Shown: positions 53,326 through 62,477, counted from the first letter of the stretch. The stretch: DNA of 64,000 bases from Rhizobium sp. 11515TR (GCF_002277895.1 NZ_CP022999.1:434001-498000); one strand, 5' to 3'. Program-made: numbers and translations. Notes: generated by a model from the letters alone, not told the origin.

Positions 53326-55398
53326 ATGGCTGAAAGAGTTAACAACAGGATCGGTTCAGCGAAGCGCGCTATGGACAGCTTGGTTGTAGACATCGCTGAT
53401 GCGTCGAGCGAAAGCATTGTTATCTATGACGCGGAAGGATGCATCGTTCATTGGAACGAGGCGTCCCATCTGCTTTATGGTGTCGTAAATTCGGAAGCAA
53501 TCGGAAAGACCGCGGTTGAACTGTTCGGGGAGTCAATTGATGGGCCTGGGCTGGACCACTTAGTCTCAAAGCGCTCTTGGCAGGGTATCGTCCAACGACG
53601 TACGGCGGACGGGATACCGTTGCTCGTTGAAATCCGAGTGAGATATCATCGAGCCGAAACAAACGCCACGGATCTCTTCATCGAACTTGGTCGCCGGGCA
53701 GATCCGCGCATAGTCGAGGGGCATTCGGTCGGCATCCAAAGGGACTGGGTGGCAGTCTGGAGTATCGATGTATCGAGTGCGACCACGGCACTCCGGAAAA
53801 TGGCCAGTGGCGGCGAAGGCGGACCAAACCATCTATCCGCTTCGGATCCCCGTTTCGTGGCTGACCATCTCAAAATTAAAGATCTGAACCTCACTGCCGC
53901 CAAACTGTTTGCAAACGAGGGCTCTCCTGCTGCAGTCATTGGTAAAAGCGCATACCGCTGCTGGCCAAAGAACCACAGGGATGCTCTATTGGATATGACA
54001 CTCGCCATGCTGCTGATGGCAGAGGACGACATCCCAATTATTAGACGTATCGTCGGAGCCGACACGCTTACCGTATGGCGCGCCAGCACCGAGCATCCCT
54101 CACTCATTTCCGTCAGCGTGACTGGATCGTGGAGCGATCCCGAGACCTATTGGGAAATCGCGGCGAGCGAGCAGCGCTACCGAAATCTGATCGACAACAT
54201 ACCCCTTCCCGTGTGGCAGGTGGATGCTCGCGTCATGAGTGGCGTCATCGAAAATCTCAAGGCGTCCGGCATTGATAACATCGAGGATTACCTTTCGGAG
54301 CAACCCGACTTGGTGCGTTTTGCCAGCGAGGCAGTCGTCGTAACGGAGATCAACGAAAGTGCGATGCGCCTCTTCCGAGGAAACAGACGAGAAGACTTCC
54401 TACAAGACGTATCATATCTCTTCGCCGGTACACCGGCTGCCGCTTCTCGTGTGGTCATTGCCCACTTCGAAGGAGGACGGAACTACAGCGAGGAAATGAG
54501 AATTCTTACGTTCGATGGCGAGCTTCTCGACGTTCTGTTCTACGTTACGTTTCCTCAATATCCGGAGAAGTTGGATAAGACGTTGATAATGATGATCGAC
54601 GTCACAGAACAGCGTCGGATCGAGCGGCAACTGAGGAAGATCGAAGCCGATTTTGCCCACGCCGCCCGCATTTCCGCTCTCGGTGAATTGGTGACGTCGA
54701 TTGCGCACGAAGTGCGTCAGCCGCTTTCAGTTATCGTTACGGACGCCGATACGGGAATTCGCTTGCTTACTCGAGGTGAGCCAAACCTTCCCAAAGTAAG
54801 GTCGATCATGTCACGGATCATGGAGAACGCCCATAGGGCGAACGAAGTAATCCGACGAATAAAGGACATGGCGGTAAAATCCGACCCGGTTCGTGACCTT
54901 GTTGATATCAATGACATTGTGCGGGAAGCCGCCCTGTTCGTACGATCAGAGAGCCAGACGCATCACATTGCGCTTACGACCAAGCTCGCAGGCGGGCTTC
55001 CCCGGACGATGGGTGACCGTGTCCAGCTCCAGCAGGTTATCGTCAACCTTCTCATCAACGGTATTCAAGCAATAGCGGCCAACAATTCGCGCACCCGCGA
55101 AATCTCAATTGAGACGGCTCAGGCCGCCGGCAAGATAACGCTCGTAGTTAGGGACACCGGAGGTGGCGTGCAAGCCGATGACTTAGACAGAATTTTCGAG
55201 GGCTTCTTTTCGCGGAAGGCAGACGGGATGGGAATGGGCCTAGCGATTTGCCGATCGATCATTGGCGATCATGGCGGAACGATCTGGGCTGAAAATGCTG
55301 GGACCTGCGGCGCAGTCTTCCGCGTAACGTTGCCGATCGTTGACGGCTCGCAAGAAGTTGCAATTGAAACCGTTCCTCGTGGAATTGCAAAGAGATAG
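53326..55398 (+). CDS. soluble PAS-domain sensor histidine kinase
   Basis: A 690-residue kinase without membrane helices, so it senses a cytosolic signal. Two or three PAS-like modules cover residues 15-430 (first one: IVIYDAEGCIVHWNEAS). The phospho-acceptor is His461 in SIAHEVRQPL, followed by an HATPase with NLLINGIQAI, DTGGGVQ and GMGMGLAICRS. The same H-box type appears in the kinases at 16605 and 27313. Two response regulators follow, the first 86 bases downstream, forming an operon. Confidence 0.87.
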   Translation: MAERVNNRIGSAKRAMDSLVVDIADASSESIVIYDAEGCIVHWNEASHLLYGVVNSEAIGKTAVELFGESIDGPGLDHLVSKRSWQGIVQRRTADGIPLLVEIRVRYHRAETNATDLFIELGRRADPRIVEGHSVGIQRDWVAVWSIDVSSATTALRKMASGGEGGPNHLSASDPRFVADHLKIKDLNLTAAKLFANEGSPAAVIGKSAYRCWPKNHRDALLDMTLAMLLMAEDDIPIIRRIVGADTLTVWRASTEHPSLISVSVTGSWSDPETYWEIAASEQRYRNLIDNIPLPVWQVDARVMSGVIENLKASGIDNIEDYLSEQPDLVRFASEAVVVTEINESAMRLFRGNRREDFLQDVSYLFAGTPAAASRVVIAHFEGGRNYSEEMRILTFDGELLDVLFYVTFPQYPEKLDKTLIMMIDVTEQRRIERQLRKIEADFAHAARISALGELVTSIAHEVRQPLSVIVTDADTGIRLLTRGEPNLPKVRSIMSRIMENAHRANEVIRRIKDMAVKSDPVRDLVDINDIVREAALFVRSESQTHHIALTTKLAGGLPRTMGDRVQLQQVIVNLLINGIQAIAANNSRTREISIETAQAAGKITLVVRDTGGGVQADDLDRIFEGFFSRKADGMGMGLAICRSIIGDHGGTIWAENAGTCGAVFRVTLPIVDGSQEVAIETVPRGIAKR

Positions 55399-55484
55399 CA
55401 AACGTTGGTTTACTTGTTCGAGGAGGGATGAGTAGTAGAATGTACCATGATCTGATGCCATCAATCCCGCTTGGAGGACCTGAC

Positions 55485-56123
55485 ATGGCGGACACTGCCA
55501 AATCCATCGAGCCCCCATTTGTGCCGCGACAGGTCGTCCATATTGTGGAGGACGACGAACAGTTTCGTCTATCGCTCCTAGATCTCTTCCAATCGCTCGA
55601 TATCGAGGCGAGAGCGTTCGAGGACGCCGCTTCGTTTTTTGAAGGGGCTTCGAAGGCCGATTCGGGATGTGTTCTTCTTGATGTCCGCCTCCCAGGGGTT
55701 GATGGCATCGAGTTTCAGGCGAAGCTGAGTGCTAACGGGTTCGATCTGCCGATAGTGTTTATGACCGCACATGGCGACGTGGCGACAAGTGTTACCGCGA
55801 TGAAGGCCGGAGCCATAGACTTTCTTCAGAAGCCGCTCAGCACGACCGATCTTCTTAATGCAATTGAAGCAGCCTTTTCTTTGGATCGGGACCAACACCC
55901 GGAAAGATCCCAGCGCATAGAAATCCGATCCCGCGCTAACACCCTTACTCCTCGTGAGACCCAGATTTTCTGGCTGGTGGCCAGTGGCCTGATGAACAAG
56001 CAAATCGCGTTTGAACTCGGGATCAGCGAAATCATGGTCAAGCTTCATCGCGGCAGCGTGATGCGGAAGATGCGCGCGAAATCTTTAGCCGACCTGGTTC
56101 GGCAATATGAGCTTATCAGCTAG
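55485..56123 (+). CDS. FixJ/LuxR-family response regulator
   Basis: A 212-residue regulator with an intact receiver (VEDDE pocket, phospho-Asp in LLDVRLPG, FMTAH Thr, LQKPL Lys) and a C-terminal LuxR-type HTH (LTPRETQIFWLVASG, ISEIMVKLHRG). The ATG at 55485 has GGAGGA upstream and is preferred over 55428. It is the probable DNA-binding output of the upstream kinase. Confidence 0.88.
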   Translation: MADTAKSIEPPFVPRQVVHIVEDDEQFRLSLLDLFQSLDIEARAFEDAASFFEGASKADSGCVLLDVRLPGVDGIEFQAKLSANGFDLPIVFMTAHGDVATSVTAMKAGAIDFLQKPLSTTDLLNAIEAAFSLDRDQHPERSQRIEIRSRANTLTPRETQIFWLVASGLMNKQIAFELGISEIMVKLHRGSVMRKMRAKSLADLVRQYELIS

Positions 56124-56188
56124 GTCTTAAGCCTCCCGACAACAATCAACGTCAGGCTCAATACGGCCAGCGACACAACAGAGGTTCA

Positions 56189-56560
56189 ATGCGTCTCAAG
56201 CCCCCCACCACGGTCGCCATAGTTGATGATGATCACTTTTTGCTGGAGTCGCTCCACGACTTCTTCGAGGCTATAGGCATTCGCAGCAAGACATACTGTT
56301 CCGCGGACGAATTCCTCGCCTCTGGTGATGTGAGCAAAGTGCATTGTGTACTCGCCGATCTCAAAATGCCGGGCACTAGCGGCCTGCAACTTTTGGAGTT
56401 CCTGGTCAAGCAAGGGGGCCCGCCGGTATGCATCATGACCTCCTTTGCCGACGCCCGGACCAAAGCGGCTGCTATGAGCGGCGGCGCTGTAGGCTTTTTG
56501 GAAAAGCCAATCAACTCCGCTGAACTGCTCGCTTTCATCTCTACTAAGAGCCGGCATTGA
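56189..56560 (+). CDS. single-domain response regulator
   Basis: A 123-residue receiver with all phosphorylation residues (IVDDD, Asp in VLADLKMPG, CIMTSF Thr, LEKPI Lys) and no output domain. It follows the FixJ-type regulator by 65 bases and may compete for phosphate or act as a phosphate sink. Confidence 0.85.
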   Translation: MRLKPPTTVAIVDDDHFLLESLHDFFEAIGIRSKTYCSADEFLASGDVSKVHCVLADLKMPGTSGLQLLEFLVKQGGPPVCIMTSFADARTKAAAMSGGAVGFLEKPINSAELLAFISTKSRH

Positions 56561-56925
56561 CGCTCACGTCGAGCGGAACTCGGACCTGCGTCCGTGTCGA
56601 CTAGCGGCATCCGAATAGCCTCAGATGACGATCAACCGCACAAACCGACGTATAGTACATATCCTCGTCCGTAGCGCGTAATTTCCTGCTCATTGCAACA
56701 GGAGTACAAAATCGTGTTTGGAGAGCGGGGCTCGAGAAGCCTTATCAATCTGACGAAATCGCTCTGGAAAAGGGTTTCGACCAATCGCCCAATGAGCCAA
56801 AGGTCCGAGCCCACTACGATCCCAATCTATGTGGCGCAGGCATATTCGAGCGGGCTTCCCTTCAGCACCAGGAAAACCTTATTCGATCGCCCGTCCACGA
56901 TCGAAAACGGCGAAAATCAAAGATC
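56561..56925. other. intergenic gap before azoreductase gene
   Basis: About 365 bases without a supported gene; short frames lack start signals. It presumably contains the azoreductase promoter. A half-match to the CGTCCA motif occurs near 56896 but without its partner arm. Confidence 0.4.
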
Positions 56926-57531
56926 ATGAGGATCTTGCATTTAATCTGCAGTCCCCGCGGCCATGCCTCCGCAAGCGCTCGTCTCTCACGTCAAATGATT
57001 GAGAAACTAGTCGCATCAAACAGCGAAATCGAGGTTACCGTTCGATGCCTGAACGACTCCAACATGCCGCATATCGACCGTGAATTTTCGATGTCATCGC
57101 GGACGCATTGCTGGATTGAGGAGCCAATGGGATCGCGACTGCTCTCCGACGAGCTCATCGAAGAAGTCGTCGAAAGCGAAGCCATTGTGATCGCCACTCC
57201 TACGCACAACATGACAGCACCGTCCGCCCTAAAGGCCTGGATCGACCACGTAGTGAGACCAAATAGGACCTTCCGTTACATTGATAACAGGATGGTCGGC
57301 CTACTCTCCGATCGCCCCGTATTCGTGAGTATATCGCAGAGCGTTGAAGCGGTCGGTGAGCCAGATTTCTTGCGTCCCTATCTCCGCGCGATCTTCGCCG
57401 CAATGGGGATAACTAGCCTCGAATTCCGGGGCTCGCTGGAAGCAACAGCTGATGCTGCAGCGTCACTACCTTTGACCTTGGGCCCGGCATGGACCGATGG
57501 AGCTAATGATGTTGAACCGAAGAAATGCTGA
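56926..57531 (+). CDS. FMN-dependent NADH-azoreductase-type flavodoxin
   Basis: A 201-residue flavodoxin-like protein of the AzoR family. ICSPRGHASASARLS binds the FMN phosphate, and PTHNMTAPSALKAWIDHVVRP matches the azoreductase block closely. It reduces azo compounds or quinones with NADH. The 3' end overlaps the cyclase gene start region, indicating coupled expression. Confidence 0.85.
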   Translation: MRILHLICSPRGHASASARLSRQMIEKLVASNSEIEVTVRCLNDSNMPHIDREFSMSSRTHCWIEEPMGSRLLSDELIEEVVESEAIVIATPTHNMTAPSALKAWIDHVVRPNRTFRYIDNRMVGLLSDRPVFVSISQSVEAVGEPDFLRPYLRAIFAAMGITSLEFRGSLEATADAAASLPLTLGPAWTDGANDVEPKKC

Positions 57532-58672
57532 TCCTAGCGCGGAAATGATCGAATGGCTTTCGCAGGGCGTTCGCGATGAAGCCTCATCCGAGAGAATTTT
57601 CGTACAGCTCTGCGAACGCCTGATGAAGGCGGGCATCGCACTTAGTCGAGCGACCGTGCACTTCAGGGTCCATCATCCTCAATGGTTAGGCACGCGCCTT
57701 ATTTGGTATAGAGGATATAGTCAGGCGGAGGTACAAAATGTTGCATATGATGTCGAGGCAACAGACGTTTTTCTACGAAGTCCTTTCCATTTCGTCATAG
57801 CCACCGGCAAGGAGGTCAGGCAGAAAATCCAGGTATACGGCCCTCACAAGTATCCCGTATATGAGGAGCTTCGCGATCAAGGTCTGACCGATTATGCCGC
57901 TTGGCCATTCGACCACACGCAGGGTCGTCGCCACCTTTTAACTTTTGCCACAGACAGGCCGGAAGGTTTCGATGAAGCTGATATCGCCTTGATCCGCGGC
58001 ACACTGCCACTCTTTTCCTTGGTTACCGAGATCCGGCTTAAAAACCAGCTGGCGAGGACACTGCTTCAAACTTATGTTGGACCACACGCTAGTGAACAGA
58101 TCCTGGATGGTGCGACAACACGAGGCAGCGGTACCACGGTGAGCGCCGCGATCATGATCTGCGATTTGCGGAATTTCACTCTCCTTTCTGGCAGCCAGCA
58201 CAGGGATCGGGTTATCGACATTCTGAATGAATACTTTGACTTAATGGCTGATCCGATAGAAAGACACGACGGGGAAATTCTCAAATTCATGGGCGACGGC
58301 CTGCTAGCTGTTTTCCCCCTCGACAAGCCAAACGCCTGTCAAAGACTTATCGGGGCGTTGACGGCCGCATACGAAGCATTGGCACGCCGCACTTCAGCGA
58401 AGTTTCCTGTCCAGTTCGGCACTGGCGTACATGTCGGAGAGGTAATGTATGGGAACATCGGTTCGCAGAGAAGGCTTGACTTTACTGTGATTGGCCCAGC
58501 CGTAAACCTAGCGTCAAGGCTCGAAGCCATGACAAAACAACTGAAGCGGCCTATTTTGATTTCTGCAGACTTTGTCGCGTCCGCCGGATGCGCGGCCCAG
58601 ACAGATTGCCTTGGAATGCATAGTATTAAAGGCTTTGATGAGATGATCGAAGTCCATGCTCTCAACATCTAA
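57509..58672 (+). CDS. class III adenylate/guanylate cyclase
   Basis: A cyclase of about 387 residues with an N-terminal GAF-like region and a C-terminal catalytic domain. Metal aspartates are visible in MICDLRNFT and KFMGDGLLAVF, and the transition-state region in TVIGPAVNLASRLE. It makes cAMP or cGMP in the cytosol. Starts at 57497, 57506 and 57509 are possible; GGAG at 57499-57502 favours 57509. The start overlaps the azoreductase gene. The product could act on the cNMP-domain channel at 45702. Confidence 0.85.
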   Translation: MLNRRNADPSAEMIEWLSQGVRDEASSERIFVQLCERLMKAGIALSRATVHFRVHHPQWLGTRLIWYRGYSQAEVQNVAYDVEATDVFLRSPFHFVIATGKEVRQKIQVYGPHKYPVYEELRDQGLTDYAAWPFDHTQGRRHLLTFATDRPEGFDEADIALIRGTLPLFSLVTEIRLKNQLARTLLQTYVGPHASEQILDGATTRGSGTTVSAAIMICDLRNFTLLSGSQHRDRVIDILNEYFDLMADPIERHDGEILKFMGDGLLAVFPLDKPNACQRLIGALTAAYEALARRTSAKFPVQFGTGVHVGEVMYGNIGSQRRLDFTVIGPAVNLASRLEAMTKQLKRPILISADFVASAGCAAQTDCLGMHSIKGFDEMIEVHALNI

Positions 58673-58804
58673 AGGCCGCCTTTGGCCCGAATACTGATCC
58701 ATAGTGTCGGAGGACGCTCGTCCGACACCGCAAGTTCGCCGTCTTTTCCAAAGAGAGTTGGATATAGCGTTGTGAAACTGGACCCGCCGCGTGCCCAAAT
58801 CTAT

Positions 58805-60223
58805 CTAGCTTCGGGCATGGGTTGAGATGAGCTGAGAGAGCAGTTCGCACTTTGCCCCGACCGAGCGTTCGCGGACGTTGGATATTCCAAGTAGGAGCCC
58901 CTGTCCGGGAGTATGCGACTGATACCAAGGGGAGAGTGGAAGGACGCCAAGTGAAGCGCGCTGTGCTTCCGCTGCAATAGCTACATCGTCGATTCTTCCA
59001 GGGAAGAACAAGCGAACCGACAGTGCGCCTTCAAACTCGCACCGAACCCCAGGATGGATTTCACGACGGAGGCTTTCGACTAACAAGGCTTTTCGCCGAG
59101 CATACAATGTCTTCATACGTCGGAGATGTCGATAAAAATGCCCTCCTGCCATGAAGTCCTGCACCGCTTGTTGAGCGACAATTGAGCCGGCGGGCGCAAG
59201 ACATCCCACGAATGTGGCGAACACATCTATAAGCCTTGGAGGCACAACTAAGAAACCAAGTCGGAGGCCCGGGTTGAGCGTCTTGCTGAAACTGCCAATA
59301 TGGAACACTCGCCCAAATTTGTCGTCGGCGGCCAAAGCGGGCGATGCCCTGCCCGTCAGTTGCAACTCACCCGCGTAGTCATCCTCTATTATCCAGGCGT
59401 CTGCCGCATTGGCCCAATCGAGGACTTCAGCGCGTCTGGCAGCCGAAAGAGACATTCCAAGCGGCGCTTGTTGGCTCGGCGTCAGGACGGCAAACCGTAC
59501 ATCGCGCTCCGAATTTGGAAGATTTACGCCTTCGTGATCAACAGGGGCAGAAATCGTTTCCACGCCGGCTTGTTGGAGCGCGTGTCGTGTACGAGGAAAC
59601 CCTGGCTCCTCTACGAAAGCCTTGCTGCCTCGAAATCCCATGGCACCGAGCACGATGCCAAGCGCGCCAGCAAAACCTGATGTCATGAATACCTGACTGG
59701 GATGGCAGCTATACCCACGGGCCATGGAAAGATATCCGGCAATCTCACGCCGTAGCGAAAGGAGTCCTTGCGGATCTGGATAGATCTGTGGTCGCGCACT
59801 TTCCATCGCGATTGCTCTGCGCCAAGCACCATGCCACGCCTTGGTAGGAAATTGATCTTGAGCGGGAACTCCCATTTGAAAATATTGGGGCGCGTCCTCG
59901 AAATTGTAAAACAAACCGCGCGGAGCCCCCACAGGAGGCACGCTCGCCGAAGGTGTCGCTGGAAGCGTCGTGGACACCCAAGTTCCCCCTCTCCCCTTAG
60001 TGACGATGAGACCTTCGTCTTTGAGCAAATCATAAGCTCGTTTGACGGTTCCTCGCGATACGCCCAACTGCGCCGAAAGGTCCTGCCAAGAAGAAATCCG
60101 TGATCCCTTCTCAAGCGCGCCATTCAGGATCGCCGTGCGCATTCCAGCGAAAATCTGGCGCGTAATCGAGACCTTTCGCTCGCGGTTCACCGGCGGGAGG
60201 AATGAACCCGTCATTCGGTACAA
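58805..60223 (-). CDS. MocR/PdxR-type GntR-aminotransferase regulator
   Basis: A 472-residue regulator with an N-terminal GntR winged HTH (LSAQLGVSRGTVKRAYDLLKDEG near residues 49-71) fused to a fold-type I aminotransferase domain. The PLP-binding region is intact: IIEDDYAGEL and the Lys in GSFSKTLNPGLRLG. It probably senses PLP or an amino compound. It is divergent from the cupin gene at 60305, with a perfect palindrome between them that may be its operator. Confidence 0.87.
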   Translation of the reverse strand: MYRMTGSFLPPVNRERKVSITRQIFAGMRTAILNGALEKGSRISSWQDLSAQLGVSRGTVKRAYDLLKDEGLIVTKGRGGTWVSTTLPATPSASVPPVGAPRGLFYNFEDAPQYFQMGVPAQDQFPTKAWHGAWRRAIAMESARPQIYPDPQGLLSLRREIAGYLSMARGYSCHPSQVFMTSGFAGALGIVLGAMGFRGSKAFVEEPGFPRTRHALQQAGVETISAPVDHEGVNLPNSERDVRFAVLTPSQQAPLGMSLSAARRAEVLDWANAADAWIIEDDYAGELQLTGRASPALAADDKFGRVFHIGSFSKTLNPGLRLGFLVVPPRLIDVFATFVGCLAPAGSIVAQQAVQDFMAGGHFYRHLRRMKTLYARRKALLVESLRREIHPGVRCEFEGALSVRLFFPGRIDDVAIAAEAQRASLGVLPLSPWYQSHTPGQGLLLGISNVRERSVGAKCELLSQLISTHARS

Positions 60224-60264
60224 CGCCTTTCTACCTTATTGGGGCTATCGGGTTTTGGCACCTT

Positions 60265-60276
60265 GGACCATGGTCC
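60265..60276. promoter_or_regulatory. palindrome GGACCATGGTCC between MocR and cupin genes
   Basis: Perfect 12-base palindrome in the 81-base divergent region, about 40 bases from each start. Confidence 0.45.
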
Positions 60277-60304
60277 CCACAAATTGAACTTTGAAGGAGT
60301 CGAT

Positions 60305-60724
60305 ATGTTTTCCCGAGCGCTTTTGATACTGGCCGCAGCAACGTTGTCAACACATACCGACAGCGCCTCCGATGTCCACGGAGGTGCCGCCAAAATCTCG
60401 ATTGTGTTCGACCACGTGCTACCGAACGTACCCGGGAAAAGCATGAAGGGCGTGCTCGTCGAATATGGGCCAGGCGGTTCGTCCTCGGCTCATATTCATC
60501 CCAAATCAGCTTTCATCTATGCGACCGTCCTCACCGGTGCGATTAAGAGCAAGGTTAACGACGGTCCAGAGACAGTCTACAAGGCAGGCGAGAACTTTTC
60601 CGAGTTGCCAGGTGATCGCCATGGAGTGAGCGCTAACGCCAGCGTCTCAGAGCCTGCCAGCCTCCTTGCCGTATTTGTTGTAGACAGCGATGAGAAGAAC
60701 CTGGTCACGGACATTGATCCGTAG
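60305..60724 (+). CDS. exported small cupin protein, paralogue of 20343-20753
   Basis: A 139-residue cupin with an N-terminal signal-like segment (LILAAATLSTHTDSA). Cupin motifs HIHPKSAFIYATVLTG and GENFSELPGDRH align with the cupin at 20343. GAAGGAG precedes the ATG at 60305. The divergent MocR gene may regulate it. Confidence 0.8.
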   Translation: MFSRALLILAAATLSTHTDSASDVHGGAAKISIVFDHVLPNVPGKSMKGVLVEYGPGGSSSAHIHPKSAFIYATVLTGAIKSKVNDGPETVYKAGENFSELPGDRHGVSANASVSEPASLLAVFVVDSDEKNLVTDIDP

Positions 60725-60788
60725 TCGTCGCGAACTTCCCGCTCGAAGGCGAATTATATTCAGAACGATAGCACCAGCAGAGCTCGTC

Positions 60789-61499
60789 ATGAAGCACGTT
60801 CTGGTACTCGATCGATCCCAAACGACGAGGTTGGAACTGACCGAGCTTCTTGGGCTGCACGGCATAAGGGCTATCCATGTCAGCGACAGCAAGCATCTAT
60901 TGGGTATCCTTTCGACAAATGTGGTAGACGCATTGCTGATCGAGATTGCTACCGATGAGATCGAGAATGTTATTCGCCAACTCACAGCGATTACATATGC
61001 CCCGATACTGGTTGTCGGGGCAGAGGAATCCATCGAGGAAGATATAATTCGCGGGCTGAATGCTGGCGCAAGCAACTACATTTGCAGACCTGTCGGAAAC
61101 CAAGAACTCGTTGCCAGGGTAAAGGCTGCAATTAGAGACAGAGTGAATTCAAATCTCCGGCAGGAGTGGCATTCGTACAAGTTCGGCGATTACAAGCTTT
61201 TCCTTCAACAACGGTTGCTCACGCATTCCGACTTCGGCGAAATCAAACTTACGATATCGGAATTCAATCTGCTGACGGTATTTCTAGCTAGCCCAAGGAT
61301 CATATTGACGCGCGAGCGCTTGTTGTCAGCAAGCAGGCTTCATGAGGGCGAGATTTCCGATCGCAGCCTTGATCCCTTGATTTTGCGACTCCGCCGGAAA
61401 CTCGAAGTTGATCCCGCCCATCCACGACTTATACGGACCGTGCGCGGCTGTGGTTATGTCTTCGACGGTGACGTCGCTATCGAAGCTAAAGACTCGTGA
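60789..61499 (+). CDS. OmpR-type regulator with degenerate (pseudo-)receiver
   Basis: A 236-residue regulator. The receiver keeps the fold but lacks key residues: the second pocket Asp is Arg9 (VLDRS), the phospho-acceptor Asp is Glu52 (LLIEIATDE), the conserved Thr is Gly77 and the Lys is Arg100 (YICRPV). The C-terminal winged HTH is intact (LTISEFNLLTVFLASP, SDRSLDPLILRLRRKL, RTVRGCGYVFDG). Glu at the phospho-site may mimic the active state. I chose the ATG at 60789 because the receiver starts there. Confidence 0.82.
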   Translation: MKHVLVLDRSQTTRLELTELLGLHGIRAIHVSDSKHLLGILSTNVVDALLIEIATDEIENVIRQLTAITYAPILVVGAEESIEEDIIRGLNAGASNYICRPVGNQELVARVKAAIRDRVNSNLRQEWHSYKFGDYKLFLQQRLLTHSDFGEIKLTISEFNLLTVFLASPRIILTRERLLSASRLHEGEISDRSLDPLILRLRRKLEVDPAHPRLIRTVRGCGYVFDGDVAIEAKDS

Positions 61500-61539
61500 A
61501 AAATCTGACCCTGGACCCAAGCCACCAAAACGGCTTTGT

Positions 61540-61554
61540 GCAAACTTCGGTATA
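61540..61554 (-). promoter_or_regulatory. candidate operator TATAC-CGAA-GTTTG
   Basis: Exact copy of the TA(T/A)AC-N4-GTTTG motif on the minus strand, about 170 bases upstream of the hypothetical gene at 61722. Confidence 0.4.
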
Positions 61555-61721
61555 GCTTCAAGGTCACCTGTTTAGCACCTACGATACACCAGAGCTGCAA
61601 GGCACCTCTCGAGTTCGGAAGCTCCGAACTCTGGCGGCGCACTGGTAGTCTATTGTTGCATCTTACTATCAGCGCGCTGCGCCATTGCCATCAAGTTGGA
61701 TGGGTAGTGGAAGCGAGTACT

Positions 61722-62312
61722 ATGGGTCCCAAGATGGCCGTCACGTCTTACACACAATATCTCCGCGACCTTAAACAGGTCATCGATCGCATTCGCGACA
61801 GACCTTTCGAGTTCGACATCGCGGATGTGCAACTTGCGTTGTGCAAAAACGGGTTTGGGTACAAATGCCACGATCGCGTAGAACGTGGCCAGCTGTTCTC
61901 AGAGCATTACATGGGTCCATTAAACTTTCAGCATTGGAAGCCTGACCACGAGCAGCTCGGACGAGCCGAGATTGATGAGTTTTTCCAACTGCCCGAAGTC
62001 TTTGCCTATTCGGATCGAGCTCTACTTGCCGATAAGAACCCGCTGTCCGTTGCTCATTGGGATGCTACGATTGGAATTGTCGAGATCGAAGTCCGCGAGC
62101 GCCATTTGCCTGCGCGAAAACAGCGTATGCTGTTCGCAGGGTTCACTGACCAGATTCACGCAGAGTTCTTTCTCGCGGTGGAGCACGACCTTATAGTCCA
62201 GGATCACCAGCCCGGAACCCAGCTATACGAATGGCGAGAGAGCTTGCGTGACGAGGCGACGTCGTCGATGAGGTCCGGTCTCTCCAAAAGGCATCGTTTG
62301 GCGAGCCTGTGA
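61722..62312 (+). CDS. hypothetical protein
   Basis: A 196-residue soluble protein starting MGPKMAVTSYTQYLRDL. GGAAG lies before the ATG at 61722; the frame is open further upstream to 61536 but without good start signals. It contains several charged and aromatic stretches (PDHEQLGRAEIDEFFQLP) and no membrane or signal segment. I do not recognise the family. An AT-rich region follows. Confidence 0.55.
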   Translation: MGPKMAVTSYTQYLRDLKQVIDRIRDRPFEFDIADVQLALCKNGFGYKCHDRVERGQLFSEHYMGPLNFQHWKPDHEQLGRAEIDEFFQLPEVFAYSDRALLADKNPLSVAHWDATIGIVEIEVRERHLPARKQRMLFAGFTDQIHAEFFLAVEHDLIVQDHQPGTQLYEWRESLRDEATSSMRSGLSKRHRLASL

Positions 62313-62404
62313 TCTCGACAATAGGTTAAATCGCAATTTGAATAAGACTTCAAACAGTAACAGATATAACGTACGTATAAGTTAAAATATTTACACCTAT
62401 TGAT

Positions 62405-62467
62405 AATGTAAAGTTCTTGCACAGCTCAAATATACTCGGGTTTTGCAGGTATTATATACTTTACATT
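62405..62467. repeat. 9-base inverted repeat AATGTAAAG...CTTTACATT
   Basis: Arms at 62405-62413 and 62459-62467 are exact reverse complements 45 bases apart, in an AT-rich region just before the alpha/beta hydrolase start. The region between contains the TATAC motif at 62431. Confidence 0.4.
62431..62445 (+). promoter_or_regulatory. candidate operator TATAC-TCGG-GTTTT
   Basis: One-mismatch copy of TA(T/A)AC-N4-GTTTG, 33 bases before the alpha/beta hydrolase start at 62478. Confidence 0.4.
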
Positions 62468-62477
62468 GGAGAAAACT

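Noticed and set aside
60243..60257. Possible stress motif before the second cupin (GGCTA-TCGG-GTTTTG)
   Set aside because: Shares TCGGGTTTTG with the site at 62436 but the left arm does not match TATAC; kept out of the motif list.
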